Source: Micromonospora chokoriensis (GTDB taxonomy: Bacteria; Actinomycetota; Actinomycetes; Mycobacteriales; Micromonosporaceae). Taken from it: a stretch of 64,000 bases of DNA. The notes beneath the pieces are model-generated. The model was not told the origin of the DNA. It saw nothing but the letters and a program-made list of their open reading frames with translations, and searched no databases. The translations under genes were made by a program, and so were the position numbers. Below, piece by piece: positions 8,757-17,409 of this stretch (its first letter is position 1; each line of letters begins with the position of its first letter). The stretch spans positions 5,456,001-5,520,000 of the forward strand of contig NZ_LT607409.1 in assembly GCF_900091505.1 (NCBI RefSeq), written 5' to 3'.

Positions 8757-10556
8757 TCAGCCGGCCCGGTCGAGGCCGACGGTGCCGGCCAGGTCGAGGC
8801 CGGCGGCGCCGGCCAGGACCGGGCGCAGCAGGGGTGGCGCGGGGTGCATCACGGGGGCGTCGAGGTCCCCGACGGTCTCCAGGGCGGTGCCGGAGCGCAG
8901 CGCGCGGCTGAGGGCCGCGCGGACGGCGGCGAAGGCGGCGGTGTCCGGCCCCGCGTCGATGCCGACGCCCCAGACGGTACGGGTGCCGAGTCGACACTCG
9001 GCGTACACGACCACGTCGTCGCGCTCGCTGACCGCGCCGACCCCGGTGCGGTGCACGGCGCGTACGTCGATCCCCCAGGACAGCATCGTGGTGCGGATCT
9101 GCTCGACGGCGTCGGCCCGGGCGGCGCCGACGGTGAAGCCGCCGCCCCCGACGTGCAGCTCGGTGTCGACCATGTCGCGGAAGCGCAGCGGCACCGACAG
9201 CGGGCGCTGCACGACGTACTCCTGGAGGAACAGCTCCCCGATGCGGGCCGGTGAGATCTCCGCCCCGGCGGCGTCGGCCTGCGCCTGCACCACTGCGGCG
9301 AACTCCAGTTGCAGGTCGCGCGGCAGGAGCATGCCGTGCCGGCTGGCCAGCACGTACGCGACGCCGCCCTTACCGGACTGGCTGTTGATCCGGACCACGG
9401 TCTCGTAGGTGCGGCCGACGTCCTCCGGGTCCAGCGGAAGGTACGGCACCTCCCAGGGCAGGTCGTCGACGGACGCGCCGATCGCCATCGCGGCCCGGGC
9501 GCGCTCGTCGAAGCCCTTCTTGATGGCGTCCTGGTGCGAGCCGGAGAACGCCGTGTAGGCCAGGTCCCCGCCGTACGGGTGGCGCGGGTGCACCGGGAGT
9601 TCGTTGCAGTACTCGACGGTCCGCCGGATCCGGTTGATGTCGGAGAAGTCGATGCCCGGGTCGATGCCCTGGGTGTAGAGGTTGAGCCCGAGCGTGACCA
9701 GGCAGACGTTGCCGGCCCGCTCGCCGTTGCCGAACAGGCAGCCTTCGATCCGCTGCGCGCCGGCGAGGGTCGCCAGCTCCGCGGAGGCGACACCGGTGCC
9801 CCGGTCGTTGTGCGGGTGCACCGAGAGGCACACGTGCTCGCGGCGGGACAGGTTGCGGTCCAGCCACTCGATCTGGTCGGCGAACACGTTCGGCATGGTC
9901 CGCTCGACGGTGGTCGGGAAGTTCAGGATGATCGGCCGGTCCGTCTCCGGCTGCCACACGTCCATGACCGCTTCGCAGACCTCGAGGGAGAACTCCAGCT
10001 CGGTGTCGTTGAACAGCTCGGGCGAGTACTGGTAGCGCAGGTCGGTGCCGGCCAGGGTGCGGTCCGCGTACTTCATCATCAGGCGCGTCCCCTGGACCGC
10101 GAGGTCGAGGCACTCGGCGCGCGTCATGCCGAAGACGACCCGGCGGAACAGCGGTGAGGTCGCGTTGTAGATGTGGATGCGTGCCCTCGGCGCGCCGGCC
10201 AGGCTCTCCACGGTGCGCCGGATCAGCTCGTCGCGGGCCTGGGTCAGCACCGTGATGCAGACGTCGTCCGGGATCAGGTCGTCCTCGATCAGCAGCCGGA
10301 CGAAGTCGTGGTCGTCCTGGCTCGCGACCGGGAAACCGACCTCGATCTCCTGGTAGCCCATCTCCACGAGCAACCGGAACATGGCCAGTTTCCGGGCCGG
10401 GCTCATCGGGTTGGCCAACGACTGGTTGCCGTCGCGCAGGTCGGTGGAGAGCCACCGGGGCGCGGTGGTGACCGTACGGCTCGGCCACCTCCGGTCCGGC
10501 AGGCTCACCGGGGCGGAGGGCAGGTAGCGGCCGGCGGAACGTCGACTCGGGTTCAC
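8757..10556 (-). CDS. leuA: 2-isopropylmalate synthase paralogue in PKS cluster
   Basis: 599-aa protein of the actinobacterial/fungal LeuA type. The family condenses 2-ketoisovalerate with acetyl-CoA, the first step to leucine. The catalytic TIM barrel shows STDLRDGNQ (Arg41-Asp42), the metal motif VHPHNDRG (His247/His249), FGNGERAGN and HPYGGDLAYTAFSGSHQDA. A C-terminal segment from about residue 450 (ELHVGGGGFTVG...) corresponds to the leucine-binding regulatory domain. GTG 10556 is preferred (AAAGGA upstream); a longer open frame exists. It lies between the TTR-like gene and the LAL regulator on one strand. It could divert branched keto acids to a starter unit, or act as an inhibitor-insensitive copy; neither is shown by sequence. 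Confidence 0.92.
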   Translation of the reverse strand: MNPSRRSAGRYLPSAPVSLPDRRWPSRTVTTAPRWLSTDLRDGNQSLANPMSPARKLAMFRLLVEMGYQEIEVGFPVASQDDHDFVRLLIEDDLIPDDVCITVLTQARDELIRRTVESLAGAPRARIHIYNATSPLFRRVVFGMTRAECLDLAVQGTRLMMKYADRTLAGTDLRYQYSPELFNDTELEFSLEVCEAVMDVWQPETDRPIILNFPTTVERTMPNVFADQIEWLDRNLSRREHVCLSVHPHNDRGTGVASAELATLAGAQRIEGCLFGNGERAGNVCLVTLGLNLYTQGIDPGIDFSDINRIRRTVEYCNELPVHPRHPYGGDLAYTAFSGSHQDAIKKGFDERARAAMAIGASVDDLPWEVPYLPLDPEDVGRTYETVVRINSQSGKGGVAYVLASRHGMLLPRDLQLEFAAVVQAQADAAGAEISPARIGELFLQEYVVQRPLSVPLRFRDMVDTELHVGGGGFTVGAARADAVEQIRTTMLSWGIDVRAVHRTGVGAVSERDDVVVYAECRLGTRTVWGVGIDAGPDTAAFAAVRAALSRALRSGTALETVGDLDAPVMHPAPPLLRPVLAGAAGLDLAGTVGLDRAG

Positions 10557-10614
10557 GATGGATTCCTTTCCTCGCTGTACGGAGCCGGCGCGTGTGGCCC
10601 GGCCGCCACCTGAC

Positions 10615-10953
10615 TCATCCGCGGGTGCCGAAGTACATCGAGTACGAGTAGGGAGTGAGGAGCACCTGGACCTGACAGGTGTCGGACTCGTCCTGGACTC
10701 GGAAGGTGACAGCGATCTCCGGGTACGCGGCGCTGACGCCGAGGCCGGAGAAGTAGTGGTCGCTGTCGAAGACGATCCGGTACGGGCCCCTCTCCAGGAG
10801 CTCTGCCGCCCAGTCGTCGATGTGGCCGTCGGGGTCGGACTCCGCGTCGGCGACCGGCTTCCAGCCACCGTCGTCAGCGCGTTCCAATCGCGCCCGGATG
10901 CCCGCCGCCGGGCGGCCGAACACTCCGTCCAAAGCTTGCGCCGAAACACTCAT
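10615..10953 (-). CDS. Transthyretin/HIU-hydrolase-fold protein lacking catalytic residues
   Basis: 112-aa protein matching the 5-hydroxyisourate hydrolase/transthyretin family along its whole length (GRPAAGIRARLE...DGHIDDW...GPYRIVFDSDHYF...YPEIAVTF...LLTPYSYSMY). By eye against the well-known family pattern, the catalytic residues are replaced: His of SVHIL becomes Gln (SAQAL), Arg of DGRI becomes His (DGHI), His of YHVPLL becomes Gln (CQVQVLL), and the YRGS terminus becomes YFGT. It is therefore unlikely to hydrolyse hydroxyisourate. No purine-catabolism gene is near. ATG 10953 follows AGGTGA. It is first in a probable operon with leuA. Likely a ligand-binding or new catalytic role in the biosynthetic pathway. 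Confidence 0.88.
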   Translation of the reverse strand: MSVSAQALDGVFGRPAAGIRARLERADDGGWKPVADAESDPDGHIDDWAAELLERGPYRIVFDSDHYFSGLGVSAAYPEIAVTFRVQDESDTCQVQVLLTPYSYSMYFGTRG

Positions 10954-11224
10954 GTGTTGTCACCTGCCAGTCGGTCCCGTCGCGGTGACCCGCGGTGCGA
11001 GCCGGCGACGGTTGGTTGCCGGATTCCCGGCCTAGGGCAGAAGACTGCGCCGGTTGGCTATCGGATGGCCTTCGCCGTTCTATCGCCGGCTATCGGTCGC
11101 TATCCGATAGCGGTGATAGGGGGTGGCAGGCGAACAGATAACCGGGGGATGGGGCTCGTTCCTACGTTGGTGACATCGCCGAACACGGCGGAACGAAAAC
11201 CCCCTCACCTGGAGGAACATCGCC
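10954..11224. promoter_or_regulatory. Divergent promoter with CTATCGG repeats
   Basis: The 271-base region between the TTR-like gene (-) and the secreted peptide gene (+) carries heptamers CTATCGG (11058), CTATCGC (11080), CTATCGG (11090) and CTATCCG (11100), spaced 22, 10 and 10 bases. The last is half of the palindrome GCTATC-C-GATAGC (11099-11111). It is followed by GATAGGGGGTGGCAGG (11115-11130). Helical-turn-spaced heptamers are reminiscent of SARP sites; which regulator binds is unknown. Confidence 0.6.
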
Positions 11225-11410
11225 ATGCGTAGCAACGTCTCGCTCACCGTCAAGGCCCGCATCGCCATCGCTCTCGCCGCCGCCGCCGTCACCGTCGGGA
11301 TGTTCGGAGCGACCGCCGCACACGCCGAGGACGCCAGTGGTAGCACCCCGGCGCCGGCGGCCACCCCCACCCCGAGCACGACCGCCTCCCCCAGCCAGCC
11401 CTGGGGCTGA
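11225..11410 (+). CDS. Tiny secreted Pro/Ser/Thr-rich peptide precursor
   Basis: 61 codons. Residues 1-33 form a clear signal peptide (basic MRSNVSLTVKAR, hydrophobic Ala/Val core, AHA cleavage site). About 27 residues remain, rich in Pro, Ser and Thr and ending QPWG. No cysteine or known domain is visible. A strong GGAGG precedes ATG 11225, and the long leader from the motif-rich intergenic region supports expression. The gene converges with the SARP gene. Function unknown; it could be a cell-envelope or signalling peptide, or a precursor, but nothing in the sequence decides. Confidence 0.65.
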   Translation: MRSNVSLTVKARIAIALAAAAVTVGMFGATAAHAEDASGSTPAPAATPTPSTTASPSQPWG

Positions 11411-11514
11411 CGGAGCACCACGTGGGTCTCCGGCGGGCCATCTGATCAACGGCCACCGGGCACACGTCCCGGGAGCCCGGTACGGCTGACGAGCCGGCCG
11501 GCCGCACCCGAGTT

Positions 11515-14500
11515 TCAGCCCTGACGAAGTCCCTGCACCACCGAGGAACCGCTGCCCGTGCGATCCGGCCGCTGCTGCCGAGGTTGACGCACCAGCGGAA
11601 CCACGTTGTCCCGCACCGGTTCGGCCGCCGTAGCCGCCGGATGTTCCCGGCCACCGGCCGCCACGTACGCCTCCGTCAGCTTGGTCAGCACCCGCTGTTC
11701 GAACTTCGGCGCGCGGATGCCCCGGAACAGTCCCAGTGCCCGGTGCAGGTGCACCACCGCCTGTGTCGCACTGCCCCGTTCGAGGGCGAGTTCGCCCAAC
11801 GCCAGCGACACCCGCGCCTCGATGAGTCGTTCCCCGGCCGTGCTCGCCAGGCCCAGGGCGCTCTGCAACGCCGTTTCGGCGGCGCACAGATCACCGGCGG
11901 TCATGTGCGCCACGCCCAACCCGTGCAGCGCGTACGCCTCACCGACCGGGTCGCCGATGTCCTGCACCACCGCCAACGCCTCGGCGAAGGCAGTGGCCGC
12001 CGCGTGCGGGTCCCCGGTGTTCAGGTGGGTGTCGCCCATGCGGTGCAGCACCTGGGCCTCCACCCGGCGACTGCGGGCGCTGCGGCTCATCACCAGCGCC
12101 TCGGGCAGGATGGCCAACGCGTCCTGCGGATGTCCGCTCTCCATGTGCACCTGCGCCAGACTGTGCAGGACGTAGGCCGCTGCGCCCAGGTCGCCGCTGC
12201 GTCGGAAGCTGTTCAACGCGTGCTCGTAGCGGGTGGCGGCGGCCGGCAGGTCCCCTCGGATCCGGTCGGCGAACGCGATCTGCCGGGTGACCAACGCCAG
12301 CCCCTGCTCGTCGTCGAGGCCGCGGAAGATCACCCCGGCCGCCTCCAGGTCGCGGCGCGCCTCGTCGAATCTCTGCTCGGCGAGGAACAGCGAGCCGTTG
12401 GAGTAGAGCATGGCGGCCTGCCCCCGCTCGTCACCCGCCGCCTTGCTGGCCGCGAGCGCGATCCGGTGGGTCTCCCGCCAGTCGTTGAGGTAGATGCGGG
12501 GCTCGAAGAGGGTCACCGCGATGTGGGCGAGTGTCCAACACAGGTCGGTGACGCCGGCCTGCGCGGCCTGGCGGACCCCGGCGACGAGCGAGTGCCGCTC
12601 CCGTTCGAACCAGCTCAGCGGACGGGCGACCAGCTGCTCGGTCAGTCGTTGCGGCAACGGCCAGCGGGTGGCGTCGCTGCTGAGGACGAAGTAGGGGCCG
12701 CCGTGCAGGCCGCAGTGGGCGGCCTCGGCGAGGAACAGCAGGGCGCCGAGCACCCGGCACAGCGCGGCGTTGCGGTCGGCGACGCTCTCCTCGGCGGCGA
12801 GGCGTTCCCGGGCGAAGACCCGGATCAGGTCGTGGAAGCGGTACTGCGGGACCTGGCCTGGCCCCATGCTCGTGCTCTCCACGAGTTGCGCCTCGGCGAG
12901 GTCGTCCAGCAGGTCCTGGGCGTCCATCACCGGCTCGTCGAGCAGTGCGGCGCTGACCCAGCCGGAGAACGACGGCACGTCGAGGACGGCGAGCCGACGG
13001 AAGAGCCGGCGGGCCTCCTCGGTGAGGCTGTCGTAGGTGAGCGAGATGCTGGCCCTGATGCCCATCCCGCTGTGTTTCAGCTCGTCCAGGCGCCGCGCCT
13101 CGTTGTCGAGCCGCTCGACGAGATGCTCGACCGTCCAGTGCTGCCGTGCCGACAGCCGAGCGCCGGCGATCCGCAGGGCCAGCGGCAGGTTCCCGCACAG
13201 AAAGGCGAGTTGGGCGGCTGCTTCGGGCTCCTGCTCGATCCGTTCCCGTCCGGCGACGTGCGCCAGCAGTTCGAGCGAGTGTTCCTCGTCGAAGACGTCG
13301 ACGTCGAGGTGGATCGCCCCGGGCAGGCCGGCCAGCCGGCTGCGGCTGGTGACCAGCACGGCCGAGTGGGGGGTGCCGGGCAGCAGGGGCAGCACCTGGC
13401 TCTCACCGGCCACGTTGTCCAGCACGATGAGCATCCGGCGGTCGGAGAGCAGGTCCCGGTAGAGCTCGGCGCGTTCCTCCAGCACCTCGGGCATCGCGGT
13501 GCCGGGGACGCCGAGGGTCCGCAGGAAGCGTTCCAACACCTGCATCGGGCCGACCCGCTGGGGACTGCGGCCGTGCATGTCCGCGAAGAGCTGCCCGTCC
13601 GGGTACCGGGTCGCCGCGCGGTGCGACACGTGCACGGCGAGGGTGGTCTTGCCGATGCCCGGCTTGCCGGCGGCCACCACGATCGGCACAGCGAACTGCG
13701 TCGGGCTCTCGGCCGCCATCAACAGTTGCTGCTCGATGACGTCGATCTGCTTGGACCGGCCGGTGAAGTCGGCGATGTCGGTGGGGAGCAGGCACGGCAC
13801 GGTGGCCGGGACGACCGGTTCGGTGGGGGCGACGATCACCGGCGGGCTGATCGCGCCGACGGGGAGATCGTCCACCGGCGCGACGACGAGCGCCGGTGCG
13901 ACCGGTGGCAGCGGCGCGGGGGCGGGCGGCGCGGGCGAGACCGGTGCGGCGAGTTCCTCGTCCGAGGTGAGGATCGCGTGTTCCAGCTGTTGGAGCCACT
14001 GGTTCGGTTCGAGACCCAGCTCGTCGATCATCGTGCGGCGGGCCTGCCGGTAGACCTCCAGGGCCTCGGCCTGGCGGCCGGACCGGTACAGGGCGAGCAT
14101 CAGCTGCCCCCGTAGCCGTTCCCGCAGTGGGTGCTGTTCGACCAGGTCGGAGAGTTCCGGAATGAGATCGCGGTGCCGGCCGAGTTCCAGTTCGAGTTCG
14201 ACGCAGTCCTCGTGGAGGTTGATCCGCCGCTCGTCGAGGCGGTTGGCGGCCGACTGGACCAGCCGACTCTCCAGCCCGTAGAGGGCGCGGCCACGCCAGA
14301 GGGCGAGGGCGGCGCGAATGTTTCGGACCGCCTCGTCGATGTTCTGGGCGGAACGGGCCCGCCGGCCGCTCTCGACGAGACTGACGAACCGGTCGAGGTC
14401 CAGGGCGCCCTCCGTGACCCGGAGCAGATAGCCCTGGGACCGGGTGACGATGGTGTCCGGGTAGTCGTGGGTGTTGAACAACCGTCGCAGCGCCGAGACG

Positions 14501-14694
14501 CAGATCTGCACCTGGGCACGGGAGGTGCTGGGCAGGTCGTCGCCGTAGATGGCCTCCATCAGGCGCCCCACCGGGACCACCCGGTTGGCCTCCAGTGCGA
14601 GGCTGGCGAACACGATCTGTTGGCGGTGCCCACCCAGATCCAGCCGTCTGTCGTCGACCAGAACCTCAAGCGGCCCCAGAACCCGTACCTCCAC
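11515..14694 (-). CDS. SARP-NB-ARC-TPR (large SARP, AfsR-like) regulator
   Basis: 1,059-aa regulator. A SARP-type OmpR winged helix (about 1-95, VRVLGPLEVL...) and bacterial transcriptional activator domain (about 100-250, ending MIDELGLEPNQWLQQLE) come first. A Pro/Ala/Val-rich linker (about 255-310) leads to an NB-ARC ATPase (GKPGIGKTTLA; RMLIVLDNV; LLPGTPHSAVLVTSR) and a TPR-rich C-terminus. Large SARPs activate antibiotic clusters by binding heptameric direct repeats. The longest frame begins at 14808, but GTG 14694 has GGGGGAGG five bases upstream and starts exactly at the conserved domain. Candidate binding repeats lie at 11058-11111. Confidence 0.93.
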   Translation of the reverse strand: MEVRVLGPLEVLVDDRRLDLGGHRQQIVFASLALEANRVVPVGRLMEAIYGDDLPSTSRAQVQICVSALRRLFNTHDYPDTIVTRSQGYLLRVTEGALDLDRFVSLVESGRRARSAQNIDEAVRNIRAALALWRGRALYGLESRLVQSAANRLDERRINLHEDCVELELELGRHRDLIPELSDLVEQHPLRERLRGQLMLALYRSGRQAEALEVYRQARRTMIDELGLEPNQWLQQLEHAILTSDEELAAPVSPAPPAPAPLPPVAPALVVAPVDDLPVGAISPPVIVAPTEPVVPATVPCLLPTDIADFTGRSKQIDVIEQQLLMAAESPTQFAVPIVVAAGKPGIGKTTLAVHVSHRAATRYPDGQLFADMHGRSPQRVGPMQVLERFLRTLGVPGTAMPEVLEERAELYRDLLSDRRMLIVLDNVAGESQVLPLLPGTPHSAVLVTSRSRLAGLPGAIHLDVDVFDEEHSLELLAHVAGRERIEQEPEAAAQLAFLCGNLPLALRIAGARLSARQHWTVEHLVERLDNEARRLDELKHSGMGIRASISLTYDSLTEEARRLFRRLAVLDVPSFSGWVSAALLDEPVMDAQDLLDDLAEAQLVESTSMGPGQVPQYRFHDLIRVFARERLAAEESVADRNAALCRVLGALLFLAEAAHCGLHGGPYFVLSSDATRWPLPQRLTEQLVARPLSWFERERHSLVAGVRQAAQAGVTDLCWTLAHIAVTLFEPRIYLNDWRETHRIALAASKAAGDERGQAAMLYSNGSLFLAEQRFDEARRDLEAAGVIFRGLDDEQGLALVTRQIAFADRIRGDLPAAATRYEHALNSFRRSGDLGAAAYVLHSLAQVHMESGHPQDALAILPEALVMSRSARSRRVEAQVLHRMGDTHLNTGDPHAAATAFAEALAVVQDIGDPVGEAYALHGLGVAHMTAGDLCAAETALQSALGLASTAGERLIEARVSLALGELALERGSATQAVVHLHRALGLFRGIRAPKFEQRVLTKLTEAYVAAGGREHPAATAAEPVRDNVVPLVRQPRQQRPDRTGSGSSVVQGLRQG

Positions 14695-14950
14695 GCGCAC
14701 CTCCCCCGCGGTGACGCGACATCGCCGTCGTCGCTCGGTGCCAGCCCCCCGGCCGGCTACCGATCGCGCTTCTCGACCGTGGCCTGAGCGGTCCGGAGAT
14801 CGAGACATCTAGATACACGACTCACCCCCCGTGTTCGTCTAGAGACTACGAGCAGTCACCACGGGTCGAAAACACGAGAGGCACTTAGATGCCCGAATGT
14901 CCCAGCCAAAACTCCACCTTTCGGCTAGGCGGTCACGGGAATGACATACG
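14695..14950. promoter_or_regulatory. SARP gene promoter region
   Basis: The 256 bases between the SARP start and the matB stop include two TCTAGA hexamers (14808-14813 within palindrome ATCTAGAT, and 14838-14843) 30 bases apart, and an A/T-richer stretch than its surroundings. This is the only place where the SARP promoter can lie if it is not co-transcribed with matB. Operator identity unknown. Confidence 0.35.
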
Positions 14951-16390
14951 TCAGACACCGCCCGGCAAGGTCCCGGATTCCAACAGCGACAGTAAAGTTG
15001 CCTTCTGCACCTTGCCCAGGGCATTGCGCGGCAATGATTCCACCACGTGCACGTGGCGCGGTCGCTTGTGCCGGGACAATCGCTTCTCCACATAGGTCAC
15101 CAACGACCGGGCGGCCAGCGACTCCTCGCCGACGATGAACGCGACCACCTCCTGCCCCAGATCGGCGTGCGGCGCACCGACCACCGCCACCTCGCGCACC
15201 TGCGGGTGGGTGAGCAGGCAGTCCTCGATCTCACCGGCGCCGATCCGGTACCCGCCGCTCTTGATGATGTCGGCACTGGCCCGCCCGACGATGCGGAAGT
15301 CCCCCGCCTCGTCGACAGTCGCCACGTCACCCGTGCGGAACCAGCCGTCAACGGTGAACGTCTCGGCGGTCTTCTCGGGCAGGTGCAGATAGCCGTCGAA
15401 CAGCGTCGCGCCACGGATCTGCAGCGCACCGAAGGTCGACCCGTCGGCCGGCACCGACGCACCCGCGTCGTCGACGAGCCGGGCCTGCACGCCGCGTACC
15501 GGACCCCCGACCGAGCCGACCCGTCGTGGGCCGTCCGCCCGCGTACTGAGCGTGATCAGCGTCTCGGTCATCCCGTACCGCTCGACGGGCCGGTGCCCGG
15601 TCAGCGCCTCCAACCCGGCGAAGACCGGCGCGGGCAGCGGCGCGCTGCCGGAGACCAGCAGCCGGGCCGCGGACAGCGCGCGGGCGGCGGCCGGCTCGGC
15701 GCAGACCCGGCCCCACACCGTGGGAACCCCGAAGTACATCGACCCTCGCGCGGCGGCGTACCGGCCCGGCGTCGGACGCCGGGTGTGCACCAGCGGCGAG
15801 CCGACACGCAGCGGCCCCAGCAGACCCAGGATCAGGCCGTGTACGTGATAGAGCGGCAACCCCTGCACGAGGACGTCCTCGTCGGTCCAGTCCCAGGCGT
15901 GCACCACGGCGTCGATCCCGGCCCGGATCGCGGCGTGACTGAGCAGGACGCCCTTCGGTGGGCCGGTGGTGCCGCTGGTGTAGAGGATCAGCCCGGTCGT
16001 GGACGGGTCGGGGTCGACGCTCGACAGCTCACCGCGTCGGGTGACGTCGACAGGCAGCACCGGGATCGGACAGTCCACCAGCACCGGCGCCTCCGGCTCA
16101 CCGGCCAGCAGCAGCTCGGCCCCGGAGTCGGTGAGCACGTGGGCGAGCTCGGCCGCGCCGGTATCCGGCGGCACCGGAACCACCGCCACCCCGGACAGCA
16201 GACCACCGACGATCGCGGCCACGGTCGGCACACCCGGGCTGGCGAGCACCGCCACCGTCGCGGCCCCGGCGATGTCGGCGGCCACCGCGCCCGCGCCGGC
16301 CCGCAATGCTTCCCGGGAGGTGCCGTGGCCATCGACGCTCACGGCGTCCGCACGGTCGGGCCCATCTCCGGACAACGACGGCAACAGCAT
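14951..16390 (-). CDS. matB: Malonyl/methylmalonyl-CoA synthetase (MatB-type acyl-CoA synthetase)
   Basis: 479-aa ANL-superfamily ligase, the same length class as Streptomyces MatB (about 485 aa). The P-loop LYTSGTTGPPKG lies at about 135-147. MatB-like stretches include VLVQGLPLYHVHGLILGLLGPLR, LLVSGSAPLP, ERYGMTETL, GWFRTGDVA, RASADIIKSGGYRIGAGEIE and PRNALGKVQK (catalytic Lys). MatB converts malonate or methylmalonate, CoA and ATP to the extender thioester, fitting the methylmalonyl-type AT in this cluster. It is the same strand as, and upstream of, the SARP gene. Substrate preference cannot be read directly. Confidence 0.85.
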   Translation of the reverse strand: MLLPSLSGDGPDRADAVSVDGHGTSREALRAGAGAVAADIAGAATVAVLASPGVPTVAAIVGGLLSGVAVVPVPPDTGAAELAHVLTDSGAELLLAGEPEAPVLVDCPIPVLPVDVTRRGELSSVDPDPSTTGLILYTSGTTGPPKGVLLSHAAIRAGIDAVVHAWDWTDEDVLVQGLPLYHVHGLILGLLGPLRVGSPLVHTRRPTPGRYAAARGSMYFGVPTVWGRVCAEPAAARALSAARLLVSGSAPLPAPVFAGLEALTGHRPVERYGMTETLITLSTRADGPRRVGSVGGPVRGVQARLVDDAGASVPADGSTFGALQIRGATLFDGYLHLPEKTAETFTVDGWFRTGDVATVDEAGDFRIVGRASADIIKSGGYRIGAGEIEDCLLTHPQVREVAVVGAPHADLGQEVVAFIVGEESLAARSLVTYVEKRLSRHKRPRHVHVVESLPRNALGKVQKATLLSLLESGTLPGGV

Positions 16391-16526
16391 GGCCAGCCCC
16401 CTCGCGGCCGCACGGACGCAACCGCAGCTGAATCTACGGAACAGCCCTCCGCCGGCCCACCCCTAACTCGGCGGCCGGGCTCCTGCCACGGCGGGTCACG
16501 GACCTGCAACAAGCCCCGTTCCCCGA

Positions 16527-16730
16527 TCAGCCCTTTCGCAACATCAACGCGGCCACTTCGGCGGTCAACTCGATCGCCCAATCAAGCTGCGGGCAATCGT
16601 TGCGACCTCGGCACTCCAAGCACCCACCGACACGCCACGGCTGGTCAAGCGCACGAGTCCAATGCGTATCGAGTATCCGCTTCACCATGAACAACTCCGT
16701 GGCTCTGGAGACCGGCTCATCGATCGACAC
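16527..16730 (-). CDS. Small conserved-cysteine protein next to GntR
   Basis: 67-aa protein with a CLECRGRNDCPQLDWA segment (Cys-x2-Cys-x5-Cys) and otherwise helical, soluble sequence. GTG 16730 is chosen because GGAGG lies five bases upstream; an ATG twelve bases earlier has a poor site. It is transcribed away from the minimal GntR gene, with a palindromic operator between them, which suggests the GntR controls it. The cysteines could bind a metal. No known family is recognised. Confidence 0.6.
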   Translation of the reverse strand: MSIDEPVSRATELFMVKRILDTHWTRALDQPWRVGGCLECRGRNDCPQLDWAIELTAEVAALMLRKG

Positions 16731-17097
16731 CGCGACCTCCATCCGATCGGCAAGCCTGAGACCTGGCCGCGGACAGCCGAGCAATCCCAAGGTGATCAAC
16801 GGCCCGCCCACTGGTCTGGGCCCTCCGCACCGGACCAGCCCTCTTGACGGAGCACCCACAGGCCGCCGGGCCGCGCGCGGACGCACGCCCCGCAGGGAGG
16901 CTTCGCCGTCCTGGACGGCGGCGCCTTCGACGGTTCGCCATGATTTTCCACCTCTTCTGCCGCTTTCCGAGCGCGTCCTGCCACCACAAACGGCCACCTA
17001 GACACCTTAGACGCCCCAGGCGTCTAAGGGAACGTCGGCGTTGAGGCTGTTTCGTGATCATGATCGAATGGGGTCGCCCGAACCGAAGGAAACCGAC
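16731..17097. promoter_or_regulatory. Divergent intergenic region between small Cys protein and GntR
   Basis: 367 bases without a convincing gene. The right end holds the 25-base palindrome described separately; the left 250 bases are ordinary high-GC DNA in which I see nothing further. Confidence 0.5.
17005..17029. promoter_or_regulatory. Perfect palindromic operator (probable GntR site)
   Basis: Arms CCTTAGACGCC (17005-17015) and GGCGTCTAAGG (17019-17029) pair perfectly around CCA. A partial third copy CCTAGACACC precedes it. It lies about 70 bases before the GntR start and between divergent genes, as expected for an autoregulated operator. It has no T tract, so a terminator is less likely. 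Confidence 0.75.
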
Positions 17098-17328
17098 ATG
17101 CCGATACCGACCGGCGGCTACCGTCAGATGGCCGACGACCTGGCTGCCCGCATCAGGAGCGGCGAATACCCACCGGGTAGCAAGCTTCCGTCCTATGCCG
17201 AACTGTCGAAGCTGTACAGCATTGCGGTGACCACGGTCCAGAAGGGTATTCGGGTGCTGGAGTTCCAGAACTTGGTGGTCGGTGTGCCCGGTCGGGGCGT
17301 CTACGTCAGGGAAGACGTGGGCCAGTAG
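17098..17328 (+). CDS. Minimal GntR-family regulator (DNA-binding domain only)
   Basis: 76-aa protein consisting only of a GntR winged helix: YRQMADDLAARIRSGEYPPGSKLPSYAELSKLYSIAVTTVQKGIRVLE...GRGVYV. The effector-binding domain of full GntR proteins (UTRA or FadR-C) is missing, as in many short actinobacterial members. ATG 17098 has AAGGA upstream and is preferred over TTG 17041. A palindromic operator lies just upstream. Confidence 0.88.
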   Translation: MPIPTGGYRQMADDLAARIRSGEYPPGSKLPSYAELSKLYSIAVTTVQKGIRVLEFQNLVVGVPGRGVYVREDVGQ

Positions 17329-17409
17329 GCACAGCCTGCCTCGCTCATTTCCCCGACGAGGCCGCCGCCGACCTCGCGGCGGCGATGGGCTGAGTCGCAC
17401 CCCCGCCGG

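Noticed and set aside
11584..14115. 843-codon plus-strand open frame
   Set aside because: Antisense to the SARP regulator and without recognisable motifs.
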